NCBI GenBank assembly: GCA_904063045.1 | Contig: CAJFCJ010000027.1 | Coordinates: forward strand, 126,501-190,500 | Direction of reading: 5' to 3' | Length of the DNA: 64,000 bases | Source: Dimorphilus gyrociliatus | Lineage: Eukaryota > Annelida > Polychaeta > Dinophilidae | Part shown: positions 21,930 to 36,432 of the stretch, piece after piece | How the letters are laid out: each line of letters begins with the position of its first letter | Numbering within the stretch: position 1 is the first letter of the stretch | Program-made: the position numbers and the translations under genes | The notes under the pieces: generated by a model | What the model saw: the letters and a program-made list of their open reading frames with translations, nothing else | Told to the model about the DNA's origin: nothing | Database searches by the model: none

Positions 21930-23911
21930 CTAAAAAGAGCGACGATAGGGTAGCCAGTCTATACTATTTATTATAGTCTTTATGAAAGGCTTGAATATTA
22001 AAAATATATATGAAAAAACTAAAAAAAACCACACACACACACATACATATATATACAGTATATACATACATACATCTGTACGGGAAATAAAGAGTTAATT
22101 TTTAACCCGTCTATGCGTAAAGAGTCAAGGTTATTTCATTTTTTCCCAAGTTTACTCTACATGTTCATTTTATCGAAAAAAAATATTCATTCTGTTCAAA
22201 CCAACAATTTTGTTTTTTTTTTGCTATTTAAACATAAAGAGAGTAGGCTTTTTGTCTTGGTTGAACAGTTGGATGAACACGACCATATAGATTTTTTATC
22301 TTTGTTTCTCTCTCTCTCTCTCTCTTTTGCGCTCCCCTTTCATAATTTCTATTTATAAAGTAATACTGCTGCGTCCCTTTTTTAGTGTTCATTTCATCAC
22401 TTCTCTGTGTAATACTTGAAAAGAGCAAGAAAAAGAAATATATAAGGATAATTATATTGGCAGAAGCCTAAATAAATAAAAGTTGGAGGCTCACCTATAG
22501 CTTTTGAGCAGAGTTATGTTGATTGTCCTAAAGGCGGAGAAGAGGGCGGAAGACGAGGAGGAAAAGAGTGGAGGGAGGGGGTCACGCGGGGGCAGTGAAA
22601 GGGTACGGCGGTGATCATATACAATATAATATAACCAATAGACTTGACTATTACTACTGTTATAATTAGATTTATTAGTCGTATTTATTGTATTATTATA
22701 GTTGGTTTAATAGTAAAAATATAGTAGTTTAGATTGTTTGTATCAAGTGAATTGTGGTGGATTTTCTCAATCGGTCTGGGAAATATAAATAATTGAATCG
22801 GGGAGCGAAAAAAAAATACGCAAGAAGGAAGGACGATGAGCGACAGCAACAAAAAAAAGGGGGGACGCCATCTACTTAGTTATTGTTTAAGCATAACGTC
22901 CTACCTTCAGGAAACAGGCTATAAATCATACAACAATTGCCCTAGTTTGCAGGGAAAGCTATTGTTAATATCACCTGGCTCAGGCCCCAAAACTGATATA
23001 AAGTTAACAAATTTACTGATCAAAAGTGAAAATTGCAGATAAGCAGTAATTGTACACGTCCGTCAATAATTAAAGGCAAAAGAAGATTCTGTGAAGAGCG
23101 TCACGTTTCGACTGTCTATAGCTACCGGGCTCTCATCGACAAACTTTACATGTTTTTCACTCAGTCGATTCTCGAGCGTCGCTCAACAAGAAAACAACAT
23201 CTATAACGACCGCTATACAAACTCTCCTAACAATTCATCTATTGTACGTTTCTTTTTCTCACTTCTACTCACTCTTCTTTTCCCGATCCCGCTCTCAAAA
23301 TACAGATGGTCATGCCATTGATTTTTACATCCTCTCTAATATCGGCTATCGCTATTTCGGGTTTCCGATCAATAGGAGAGCGCGAGAAATGAGCATGCGA
23401 CGGTTAAAGGGGAATTAGCGTTCGAATAATGAACAATTAATAGAGGGGAAAAAATCGTAATTTTTTCAATTTCCACCCGAATTTCCCACGCTCAGCCTCT
23501 TTCAGAAACGAAATAGAAAAATGCAATGAGAAATACGGCTAAAGAGGCACATAGGAGAGACCACAGAGTGATCGGAAAGTGGCAGAGGGAAAAATCTCAA
23601 CTTGGAAGGGATGCAGATTTATAAGGAAGAGAAGGTAAGTGATAGAAAGCGCACAAAAAAGAAGTAGCCAAAGAAAAGTATATCTTTAAAGTATCATTAA
23701 AACTTTAATTAACGCAAGACAAAAAGTGAAAAGAGAGTGAGGGAGGGGAGGAAGGAAGGAGAGAACGAGGAGGAGTGAGACTCAAAGAGGGAGGGAAAAA
23801 GAGAAAGAGAGAGAAAAGTGACAAGTACGAGTAGAAAAGGTAGAAGAAATGCTTTTATTTCTAATTACCCTGTTAATCTCGAACGATTAGATTGCCATCG
23901 TTGTCGTGAAA
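21930..23911. promoter_or_regulatory. 5' flank of UNC-93 gene with G-rich and CpG-containing islands
   Basis: No gene is supported. A (CA)/(TA) tract lies at 22031-22075 and (CT)n at 22308-22325. Base composition rises at 22531-22615 (G-rich, strand-asymmetric) and at 23085-23420 (CpG-containing, unlike the surrounding AT-rich DNA). These islands may hold promoter or enhancer elements of the plus-strand gene starting at 24367. Confidence 0.3.
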
Positions 23912-23935
23912 ATGTCTCCCTCGACGACTCTATAC
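23912..23935 (+). CDS. Possible alternative 5' coding exon of the UNC-93 gene
   Basis: ATG plus seven codons (MSPSTTLY) end at a donor (TAC|GTAAGA). Splicing to the acceptor CTGAGTCAG just before 24340 keeps phase 0 and would add LAIEWRRVN ahead of the methionine at 24367. Both sites look usable, but there is no homology to support the extra residues. It could equally be untranslated, or chance. Confidence 0.25.
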
Positions 23936-24366
23936 GTAAGAGATGAGGAGAAGACAGGAAAAATAGAATGGTTAAGAAAAGATTTTGAAGGTAATTAAAA
24001 TCTGTAAAAAATGATAAATAGACTAATAGACTTACTCATTTTTCCAAATAATAGGCAAGGAACAAATATAGAAGGAGATGAAAGTAGAGATAAACAGATT
24101 GACTGGCAGACAAACATGTGCGTACGAATAGATATGCACATTCATACTGTTCATTTATAGAAAAAAAAATGCAGATAGACAGATAAACGGACAGACGGAT
24201 AGTGCAGATAGACAGACAGAAAAATTAGAGGGAAAAAGGAAAAAAAATCACACTTATCATCGATGCCGATGAGAGGGTAAAAAAAAGCAGCGCCACCCCT
24301 TGTCGGCTACTATTTGCACTCGCTCGATTGCTGAGTCAGTTAGCGATCGAATGGAGAAGAGTGAAC

Positions 24367-27300
24367 ATGTCGTTGTCGCCATGGGATTTGAACGCCATCT
24401 CATTTGATTTTACTTTATACAGGCCTAGAAGAGCATCTTATGTCTATGCTACCCAATTGCGTCAGAGGTCAGAGTCTTATAGATCCGCGACTAAATCGGA
24501 TTCGACTGCTGCCTCTGGTGGTGATTTCATCGAAAATTTCGTTCAGCAAAAGAGAAAGGATTCTTACAAAATAGCCAACGAACATTACGATTTAGATGAA
24601 TTTTCGTCAGCCGTATCTGGTGCGGCGACGCCGATCACACCAATGACGCCAATGACGCCGCGTGGCTCTTCCGTAAAGATTACCGTAGAAGATACGAGTA
24701 AAGGGCACAACTGTATTGAAACTACAATTAATGGTAATGACACTCCGATAAATACGCCAACTACCAAGTCGGAAAAAGTGCACGACTTTGAAGATGATGT
24801 TGTATTCGCCATCAAATGTCACTCAGGAGAACCTTTGCACAAGGAATATTGGTATAAGAAAAATCTTATTATTCTCTCGCTTAGTTTTATTCTTGTATTT
24901 TCGGCTTTTCGTTCAATACAAAATCTACAATCAAGTTTGAATAAAGAATCCGAACTCGGTATGATAGCAATGACATGCATTTATACATCGATGTTTCTCA
25001 CGTGTCTCTGCGCACCCGTCCTTATAGGAAAACTTACGTCTAAATGGACAATTGTACTAGGATTACTCTTCTACCTCTTTTGGACTGCTGCCAATTTTTA
25101 TCCCCATTTTTACACACTAATACCTACTAGTATAGGAGTTGGATTCGGTCAAAGTTTGGCCTGGGGAGCGCAGGTTTCCTATATGGAAAAGCTTGCTTCC
25201 GACGCCGCTATAGCCTCCAAAACTCTAACTCAATCGGGATTGTATAGATATAATGGAATCTTTTTGGCATGTTTTCAAACATCACACATTTGGGGAAATT
25301 TAGTGTCTTCCATTTTATTGTCATCTGATCAATTTAAACGTGTTAAATCATCGAATCACACAGACACGGAAAGAAGTAGAGATTGCGGAGTTTTCGAAGT
25401 TTGCGGAGAATTGGCATACAACTACAACTCAACTGAATATCAAGGTAAGTGTTAAAGAAATAAATGAAAAAAGAAAAGGTCAATAATTTTAGGGTCAAAG
25501 AGAAATAAAGTTAACCTTGTTAAAACGATACGCGAAACAAGCAGAAAGCGGTAACTGGTATATATACAGTATATATTTCGTATATAAAGTATAAAGATGA
25601 ACAAAACAACCAGAATGAAACAGCATGAATAATAAAACAAACCATAAGAATTTATCTGAAAATATAGCTGTCGAATAGACAAAAGGAAAAACAGTTAGAC
25701 AGATAAAGCAATAAAAAAGAGGGGAACTGCGGCTAATCGCAACGGCTGTTGCGCTTTTTTAAGCCCTCAATTTAAATTCCCATGGGAATTTCTAACCATT
25801 AAGATTCTCCCCGGAAATCAGCAATTATCTCCAACTGCAATTTTTCTCAAATACCCTCAAATAATAAAAGGCATTGGGAAAATAGATTTGGGATATTTTG
25901 TAATGTTTTCTTTCCACCTATTTCTGCATTTTCTCTTCCCTTCGCTCCTCTTAAATTCGTCTTTTCTATTTTCTGTTTGTTTTTATAATTAAGAATATAA
26001 GTAGAGAAAGAAATAGAGAAAGAAAGCAAGAGAGGGAGATAGATAGATAGAGAGTGAAAGTAAAAAAAGATAGAGGAAGATAGAAAGATAGATAGAGTGA
26101 GTAGATGAGTGTCCAGCTAAAGTTTCCGGTATGTGACGACCATTTCTGATATAAATCAAGTTAGGGTCTTAATCATCTTTATTAATATTCTATGGGATAC
26201 ATCAAATGATTGTTTTTTTCAACTCTCTGCTTTTACTCTCTTTCTTTCTCTCTCTCTCTCTTTCTACGTTTGTGTAGAGGAATTTTTTTCAGAAATAATG
26301 ACTCCTAATTTAGGGAAAATTGACTAAGAATACTAATTTAGACGAGAGCTTGAGTCATTGTTTAGCTAATATTATGCAAGTAGGGCTCGTCATTGATTAT
26401 CCCTTAGTGCATTCTTTAAGACTACTGACCGATAACAATCCCACGAGATGCTTTTTGACTACCACAATAAAGAATCAGGAAAGGCCAAGGAGAAAACACA
26501 CCACGCAACTTTTTATAGATTCATTAATCAAATCCGTTTTGCGATTGTGACTGCAATAACGATTAGACGCGTTTAACATGAAATGTTGCCCAGATGTTTG
26601 TAAAGACTGTCGAGACTTCTTGTCTTCTGACAAACGTCTCACTTACAAGTTTTGTATAGAACTTAACAAAGTCGAATTCTCCTGGGAGACTGTTGATAGA
26701 CGAAGGGCGACTTGAGGATGAATATGAGTACTGCTTTAATGATGAAGTATAGATATTTTTAGCCAAATTGATATTGATGGTAAAGTAATATTCAAACGAA
26801 AGATGGCATATACATTGACGCTATCTCTACTCTTTAATTTTCGTTCCAAAAAGTACCTAATTAATAGGTTTTATAGGCAACAGAAAGAATCTTACGTAAT
26901 AATCAACTACGATCTATTATACCTTTAGAGAAATAATTATCAATATAGAACTAAAGAGAGGCAGAGACAGAGCGAGAGAGACAGAATGAGGGGAGGGGGG
27001 AACCAACCTACGTTACTAAAAATAAAAGTCTATTTTCGGTTTAGAACGTTATTTTCACTTTATATCTTTCGTTTCGTAAGAAGTCAATATCTTTTAAATT
27101 TTAATAGAAATTAGAAAGAAGAGTAAAGCACGGCCTGTTCTTCGCATAAAGAATTCCTAGTTTACTTTTCCTCTTTTTCGTCTGATTCTTTCCTCTCTCT
27201 CTCTCTCTCTTTCTGTATTTCTTACAAAACACAAAATATTAATATAGAAAATTAAATGTAAGTAGCTAATGTTTTATGATCACTTACAATATTATATAAA

Positions 27301-27607
27301 TATTTTAACAGGAATTTTCTTAGAGTTAACTCCGCACTTATTTAATAGTTCTAGTACCGTAATTTAATGTACAATGTTTAACTTGCATACGTGTTGACCA
27401 ATTAACTCTAATCTTTTCTCTCGTTCTTTTCTTTATTCTGTCTATCTGTTCGTTGAATTTCTGCTTTCGTATTCTTTCTTTTACTCTTTTTTTTTCTCTT
27501 TAAGTCGATGAAATCGAAGAGCAAAAGCTGTTTGAAACGTTGATTGTACAATGCGTAAGATATTCTTCTATCGTTTTCATCGTCTTTTTTTTATAGCAGA
27601 CTCTCTT

Positions 27608-27643
<36 letters not shown>

Positions 27644-30600
27644 CCTCTTTCCATCAATATATTAATAAAAACAATAAATAAAGAAAATTATTTATTGGAA
27701 GAAAAACGAATAAGTAAACAATTTTTGGAATTATGCCAAAGAAATATTTATTTTATAAGAAATAAGAGAAAAGAGGGAGAGAGGGAAGGAGGAAGAGAGG
27801 GTGACAAGGGTGAAACGAGGGTGGAAAAATGGATTTAATGAAAGTAATAGGCTGGATTGAGTGTTATGTGCCATTAGTTTTTAATGTTTCTATTATTTGT
27901 TGTATGCTAATGAAGATTGATTATTTAGAATAGGGCAGAAAATCAGGGTTAGAAAAAATAAGGATGAAAGTAGGCTTTAGGAGCAGTAGTTTTTTCTGGT
28001 CATGAGAGTTTGCATAATTAATCCTCTTCATGGCTGAGATCTGTACCATGGGAGACTAGGACGTAAATCTTTGTTATCTTTAATCGAAAAATGTTATTAT
28101 GGGACTATGGCTTTGAAAAGAAATTAAAAAAAAAACTACAAACAGACGACAAACAAACATAAGTTTTCTAATTCTCTATAGTAATTAAGTTATTTTCGGT
28201 TCATGAATAGTATTAATAGAACGGAGAAAAAACAGGCGACAAAGTCACGAATAAGTATGAGTAGGGCTATAATAATAGACGCCTACCCCGCTAAATTAGA
28301 ATGCATAGCCGGACTAAATATGCTAATTTAGGAGAAATAGGCTTACTTTAGTCAGTTAATTATTTGCTGCAGCCTACTGCAGTCTAGTTACACATGTAAA
28401 TGTAATTAGTTAACCTCACGAGCCATGTTTTAAATAAGCAAGGTGTACAAAGATAATCCTTCATTTCTTTCTCCCATACAGTCTTTTATTCGCTTCGTTT
28501 ATCTGCCTACTCTTTTTATTATCCTATTATTCATTAGTAGCTCTTACTCTTTCTCTTTGCTAATTCGATCAAAAATTCGAAAGCGCAAACGGCTGTTAAG
28601 ATTTTTAGTGAGAGAAGCTTAACGATTTCAGCCAAGTAACATCTGCAGAGAAAAGTTTTGCCTATAGATCTTAGCCGTAGGATAGCGAACAGTTTCTTTT
28701 GTTTCCATTTGAAAGCTTGTTTACTGAATTCGAATAATTAATAACGTAAATATTGCTTTATCGACAAATAAATAAAAGAGAGACGGATAAATAGATAAAT
28801 GGCATCGGGTGGAAGAGGGGCGAGAGGTGAGAACTTAAGTTTTTTCTCGCTCGTTTAACAGCTTATCCCAGCAATTAAAAGGCTTAAGAGTTTAATTGAA
28901 ATCTTGGAAAGAATCTATATAATAAAAAAAAAAGACTTTTGGATAATTGAATTTCAAGTATCATATACTAATTAGATGAGAAATTCAATATTCTTTTAGG
29001 GACGCTCTTTTACTTGGCCTTTAAAGAAATTTACCATCTATTTTCTCTTTTTACAACACATTAGACGAAAAGTATAGAGTATACAAGAGAAAGGAAGGGT
29101 GCGAGGTAGGTAGGTAGGTAGGGAGAGGGAGAGAGAGTGAGAGAGAGCGACGGCGAAAGAAACAGAAAAAGTGGACAGGGAAGCAGACAGGCAGTCGGGG
29201 AAGGAAGGAAGGAAGAAGGAAAAGACCATACGTACCTTTATTTATCAATCATTCATAACAGGTTGTTAATAGCTCTGCTTGAATAGAATTTATTCAAATT
29301 ACAAAAAATTTCATAATTGATTATCAGCTTATTAAGCGTTCAGTGTAATTATTAACAAATCAACAATTAGAAGCAGATAATGGACGGAAAGAGAGAAAAA
29401 TACGAGAAAGAGATAGACAGATAGATAGTTTAATTCCCTTGGACGGTAGATTAGACGGCTCGCATAATTGATAAAGCTATTTTTAACACTAATAATTCGT
29501 GTGTTAGTGACGTCACGTGAGTAGAAGGGAAGGACGTTTTTAAAGGAGGAGAAAGAGAAATAATGCATGATATTTCTTCGCTATCGTCTTCCCCCTTCGT
29601 TTTTATTTTCTGCTTCTTTTGCTTGTTAAAGAGTACATTTATATTCCATTAAGGAGATTTATATATCCCAGATTTAGGTTGACACTAGAAGTATTTAGAT
29701 CGACAAAAAATATATAGTTGGTCTATTCAAGGGGATTACATAGCCTCATTCATTTGCATATGTAAATTTACAATAGCAACGTAGTATATATCGTATTGCT
29801 GACAAATTGGCATTATAATAGCAATGAATATGTTAATATAAAAATTAATTGATTCATTTCAATACAATGAACTTAATATTATTCTTCTTCAGATGACTCA
29901 TTAGCACCTCGATCTATGGTTAAATTAATGGCGTCCTTTCTCGTATTCGTTTTCATTGGCTTCGTTTTTATTTTGTTCTTCTTGGATAAAATTGGCGCTA
30001 AAACGGATCCGGAAAAGCCTTGTTTGCAGGTTTGTCATTAGCGTTTCCGTAAATAGAACAAAAAACACTTATTTTTTTTTTCATAAAGCGTCTTTCTTCC
30101 CCTTTTTCTTTTCAAAATATTTTTCTTATTCAATCAAATCCGCCAATGTTCTCTTTCTTCTTTTCAAAGTGGAAAAATAGGTGTGAAAATTCTAATATTC
30201 TCCCTATGTATGACTATTATAATTATTAAAAATAGTATGATTAATATGATTATTAGTACTATCATTATTATTATTAATATTACTAGTATTATTATATTAT
30301 TCGAAGGGACAAACATATGAATATTATCTGGTATACAGTATAATAAAGTTGGGAGAATATCGTAAATAAATTCTGAGACAGGTACTCGTCTTGCCCCGAC
30401 GCCTACCAATTTGTTTTGTGTGACAACTTGTTCGCTTCCGTGGGAGAAGATGCAATTAAAAGTTGACCAATTTCACGACTAACAGCTAATTACATACACT
30501 TTAGTAGATCAAGCTAGATAGCTTGTGCATTCGCCTGTCTTCGATAGATTGTAGTTTTTTTTCTATCTCCTCAACCCTTGTTGTATGATAACCTACCTTG

Positions 30601-33600
30601 TCGATTAAGATTGGAATGAATCCCTTTAGGATCTTTAAGAGACGCCAACCAAGACACTGGAGGCGTTTCGTTAGTTCAATGAAGGGAATAAAGTGTACTA
30701 GATAGCTCTACAAAAAAAAAGGAAAAAAAGAGTAGTTGAAGCAAAGCGTTGTGCGTTATATGCAACGAAGAATGAGGATTTTACAGTATATATATATACT
30801 GTATATAAATGGCTAGTGGTATTTAACGACTAAAAGAGTATACTGGTGAAAAGTATTGATTAGAAAATATCAATTAAGGACCGTCTAAAGTTATCTGGAG
30901 ATGAAAAGAGTTCTCTTAAATATTATATTCTATTACATAAATCCATCTCAAACCAGATATTCTATATAGTTTTCAAGCTTGTTAACATTTATGATTTAGC
31001 CTCAATTTTTTTGTAAATAAAATCAAGAAGGAAAAAATATTCTACGCCGGCAATCATTTATAATTTCCTTCTCGTTGTAATGAAGTAAGTTGGTGGGGCG
31101 GAAAAGCTGTTGATTTATGCGACGTTAAGGTTGGGAAGGGAGGAAAGATGAAATAAAGGAAGAAAACAGATGACAAGAGGAGAAGGAAAGACGAAAAATG
31201 TATAAAGTGGTTTATAGGTTTACCAAAGGGAAGGAAAAATGAGAGAACGGAAGAGAGAAAATGACGGAAAATTTTCTTCTGGTAGCCAAACGACTATTTA
31301 CTTTTGAAATAAGACTTTCAAAGGCTTTTTCTTATCCGCTAGAGTCGAGTTTTTCGCTAAGAACTCTTTTTCAGTGGGCAAAAAGTCTTGTTACCGGCTG
31401 AAAGAAGGCGAATATCAGTAATCCAGGTAGAAAGAAAGAGTCTCAATTTTAAAGGTCATCAGTAAAAACGGAGCATTGTATAGTCTTCGTATTTCATATT
31501 ACGCGAACATTAGAAATTGTTTTCAAAGGCAAGCCATACGAAATTTTATCCAATTTTTCTCTTTCTTGCATTTCTATATCTACTATGACAAGACCCAATT
31601 CATATGGGTTTGTCATCGTTGTCTTTCTGTCTCCCTCTCTCTCTCTCTCTTTTCCCCTATCATTATATTTCTTTTTCTACAATTAATTCGTCAACCCTTT
31701 CATTCTTTTTAACATTGTCTAATTTTTTTCCCTTTCTCCTCTCTCTTCTCGTCTCTCTTTTCCTTCTAGCTCCTTACTACCGATCTCCTCACCACCAATT
31801 TTACAAAACGTAATAAAATTATCTCTGTCCTAATTCAATTAATCAAACGTAAGCATCTCGTCAAAAAACCAAAATACAAACAATTCTATACTACAAAATC
31901 AATTACAACTCATTTTTTAATCCATTTACAGTTGGGCAAATGAGGAGACTTATTCCTTCGTCGCTAATCATAGCATTCTTAATCGATAATCTTCAAATAA
32001 AAAATTAACCAAAATGAAATTTCTCTTAATCCCCACCCATCCCCAAATCAAAAATCGATTTAAGACGAAGAGTTGTTTGAAATTGAAAAGAGAGTGTAGA
32101 TAGAGGATGAAAGATATGATAAGAGGACAAGAAAAGTATAATAAATGAAAAGTGTTGAATAGTAAAATGTTAGACAATTAGGAAGAGAGAGAGAGAGAGA
32201 GAGAATGAGAGAGAAAGAGGGAGAAAAAGGCGGAATGAAAGAGATGAGAGATGAGTAAGGAAAAAGAAGCGGAAGTCTAAGAGGTGGTAAAAAGAGGAAA
32301 TAATAAGGGAAAGGATAAAACGTAAGAGATTATTATCTTTCTCGATTGGAAAGTAAATAAAAAAATTACATAAAAAATATGAAAATTACAAGATATATTC
32401 TGTTTTCATTGTGTATTTAATGGAATATAGCCTGTTTGTACAAACAATTGACAACCGTCTATTTTCGGATAATGATTGAGCGGGATTTATGGCGTCGGTC
32501 CGCCGTTATAATATGACTTTTCATCCGATTTCCTATTGCAAACAGATGTTTGGTGGTGATAGGCCTTTTTGGTCGGTTTGTTATTTGTAGATAGAGAGAT
32601 TTTTGTGCTTTTTAAAACGGAATATTTGTGTTTATTTTTCTCCTACTCTACGGTCCGTTTTTCTCTTAGATATCTCTGTCGGGCTTCATTGGGTGGAAAA
32701 ACTTTGAAAAGCGCCATCTGGCGATCATTTTTAAACTCCTAATCTTGTTAGGATGCTTATCAGCTAGAAATACATAAAATTTAGAGTGTTCTTATGTTTT
32801 TTTCAAGTAAATAAACGTTGAAGGGAAACTATAAGAAAAAAGAGAAGGAGAATATATAAATTATTTACTCTCTTATTGTTGAGTCTACTATTTTATTCGT
32901 TCTAAACAGAACAAGAAAGTAATTTGATGCCTTTTAGCAGAATTGCAGTGTTTACCACCTAAAGAGGAAGCTGTAAAGTCGAATTTTTGGTAACTGGTAG
33001 AAAACGTCTTTTTAAAAGTAGACGCTTAAAGTATATACATTAGTCAAAAACGTCCCTCCCCCATCCCCCTTTTCCTTCTTTCAAACTAGTCATTCCTGTA
33101 CTCACCTACAAAACGTCCCCAGACAGCTAATTTCTTACACTTCCAACTGCAAACGATCAATCTAACTGCTGCAGGAAAACAGCTACATTCCTGACAAGCT
33201 TATACCATGTTAATAATATTAGGCGAAATGGAGCAAACTTGCTTATTAAGTGTGGACTTTGCTCGCAGCAACTGCAACAATTCTTGCAGCTCTTTTCGAG
33301 TACAACCAAGTGTCAACAACCTTTTGACTTTACACTGCAAGGCAGGAAATCAGTAACGAGCGTCTAGCAGTGATAATACTGCCGTACAAAATATCCCATC
33401 AGCGTTACATAGATGTGATGTATTACAGTAGAAAGCGTTTTATTAAAACATATATATATATATATATATATAGTTTATATATATTATATAGACCAAAAAA
33501 AGTCTGCAGTAAATTTCTCACCTTGAGAGAAATTTGCATGCAATTATTGAGCTTATACGTTCCGTTGTTTGGAAATGGTAAATTGAAAATTCGTTTCTCA

Positions 33601-36394
33601 TATTCCCATTTCGCCTCCCTCAACCTATTCAGCCTATTTCTCTCTCTCCCTCTCTCGTAAATGGAAAGAGAGAAGAAAAAATAACTAAATTAACGGCATA
33701 TTGATAAAAAGATAGATACAAAAGAAAAATGAAAATATATTCACTCTTCTCTCATTTTGTTTTTTTTTCCACTCCATTATTAAATTCCGGCATTGGTTGT
33801 AATTAAGGAAGTTGGATTCTACTCTTGAGCGTTGAAGAGTCGATATCCTTTTATCGCACTATCGAATACAGAGTTATTGATGCAAAGATTGCAAAGAGTC
33901 AGATTAATTATTCATGAAAAATAAATACAAATGGATTTGCGGGGTAAAATTTCGAAGGAAAACGATTATATATCTCGATTTCTAAACGCCTCTGAAAACT
34001 ACACCTTCTTCATACTCGTTACTTCGAAATGATGAATGTTTAATGTTGTAGACCACGTGATTGCAAGAGTGCATTAGTGCTGAATGAGGTAGATTAACAT
34101 TGACTTGACAGTTCTGATCAATTATGCAAACAATCGTTTGAAAAAAAAATCATCTTTTTTTTTTCTTAGCAAAGACAAAAATGAAATGATAAGATGAATT
34201 TTCTTCAAATGTAACCTTTCATTTCGCTGTCCTTCCGAAAATGATGTTAATTAAGGATGATGGACAGCAATTCCGGAAGAATACAAGTATTTTATAGTGT
34301 CATGCCTGAAAAGTTAAAGCTAAACATGTACAGTAGATACATACTGTATAAACAGTGTGGAAGTAGGGAGGGAAAGAGGGAGATAGAGAGAGAGAGAGAG
34401 AGAGGGAGAGAAGACGAAAACTGCAGACAAACTAAGAAAAGATGATAAGTGGGTGAATAATATAAAAAGTACAGTAATGATGTACTCTGTTCATAGCGTT
34501 ATAATTAGTAGATGTAAAAAATAATGTAGAAGATAAACAAGATTCCTTAATAGTCTTAGTGTTTATAGAATGTTAAAAGGGATCATTAAAAGAGTTCTCT
34601 ACGTGAGAATTTGTAGATTTTGCACCACTAACTACATTGAAAAAAAAAGAGAAAGAGAGAAATTAATGATTTAAGTTAACAAGATAAAACTTGTAACGTA
34701 TAAAAAAAACAAAGGAAAAAGAATGCTACTATGTTTTTTTGTCTATAAATTCTACATTTGGCATCAAAATATTCGTGTACGAGTATACGCAAATAGATAA
34801 ACATGCTGTACAAGTATTTGTATATTTATATGAAAAATAATATCATCCCTACGGATATTTTGCTTTTTGAACCTTTGCAGTTTACTACTGTAAAATTTTC
34901 GAATAATACCGATTCTAGATAGAATAAACAAGAGGGAAAAAAAAGAAGGCAAAGAAAGGTTTAAAAATGCGACTGCAACGAGTCTATGCCCCTCGAATGC
35001 TATTAACAGCATTGGCCAACTCCCTGTTTGTCAAAGAAATAAGGCCTAGTTTGGCGGTCTACGCAAAAGCTCCTTCGAATGTCTTTAATGAATGTTTATC
35101 GGCAAGACAAGGTTGACAAACAGTTTGCGGCAGCTGTAAGAGTTTTTACAGTATCAAATTGTTTTATCCTGCATTAGATTACAATAGAGAAACAAATTGT
35201 AGACACGTCGAGTTAAAACAAGAATAAAATAAAGATGGGAAAGGAGAGAAAGAGCTAGAGGTATTAAGGAAAAAGGGGCAGGGGGAGTGAAAGAGAAAGA
35301 AGACTGCTAGAATTAAAATTTCAACGACTTCCCAGAAAAAAAAAGTGTTGTATAATTAAATTTTTGCAGAGTGAAGTGACTAAATAATAGCTTGTTTACG
35401 ATAGACTGTCAGCGGTAGTAAGCGAACTGATAGGTGATTGTATCCGCTGAAGGATAAATGTGAAACGGATGGAATTTGTATACAAGGTCCTTCTTTGGAT
35501 GGACTAATGATTGAATTAGTTCTCTCCTTTGTTCAAAGCCAAATAGAAAAAAAAGAAAATATATTAAATCTTATTAAAGAAAATTAAAGGCGTTTCTCAC
35601 CATTCACTCCCTGCCCCCTCTCCTCTCTCTTTTTAATAGAGAATGTATACATTATGAGAAGGAGAAAGCAGGGGAAAGGAAAAGGGGAAGGGGGGATTGG
35701 TAGAATGAGATGAAATAGTAGGTGTTTACCATTCTTTTGAAATGTTAAGAAGGGGGTTGTGAGGAAGGGGAAGGCAAAGAGAAGGGCAAAAGCAGTAAAT
35801 TTACTTGTGACAACTTTGACAAATAATGAATATTATGCATTAATTGAGTTGGAGACAAGTTCATCAATACAAGCTAATTCTTCATAATTGAACCGCTTGG
35901 GGCATTATATAAATTTTGTAAAGAGTAACATGGGTTGGAATAGTGGTACATTTTTTAGCACGTTTTCCCACATATCCCTAACTCTCTCTCTCTTTCCCAC
36001 CTTCCCATTTTCAATTTTTCTCACCAACACTTTATTTTCTTTACTCTGACTGCTATCAGATTAGCGAGTGACGTATAAAATAGGATAACACTGAAAGACT
36101 AACTGACGCAGCTGCTAACTTTGTTTATAAGTGTACATAGGATAACCAAGGTCTTTAGCTGCACAAAAGCTCTATTAGGCGCGTGACAAACTAAAAAATT
36201 TATTCGTTGATTCCTTAAGGATTCAAATAGTTTTCTCCAAGGTGATAAACTTGACAAACTAAGTTCGAAGTAAAATTGTCACAGTTGACTTGAATTGGTT
36301 TTATTCTCGCGTATCTTGTATTATTTACCGATTTAAAGGCGAAAAGGATTTGCTTCGTACGAGTTCAGAATCAGTAGCCAATGTACAAGGAATG

Positions 36395-36432
<38 letters not shown>

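Noticed and set aside
22836-23321. Two plus-strand frames upstream of UNC-93
   Set aside because: Low similarity to anything recognised and no splice connection to the UNC-93 frame; treated as 5' flank.
26563-26766. Minus-strand frame inside UNC-93 intron 1 ending near a GTAAGT
   Set aside because: No start codon, no acceptor with a clear pyrimidine tract and no recognisable domain; kept only as a weak nested-exon possibility.
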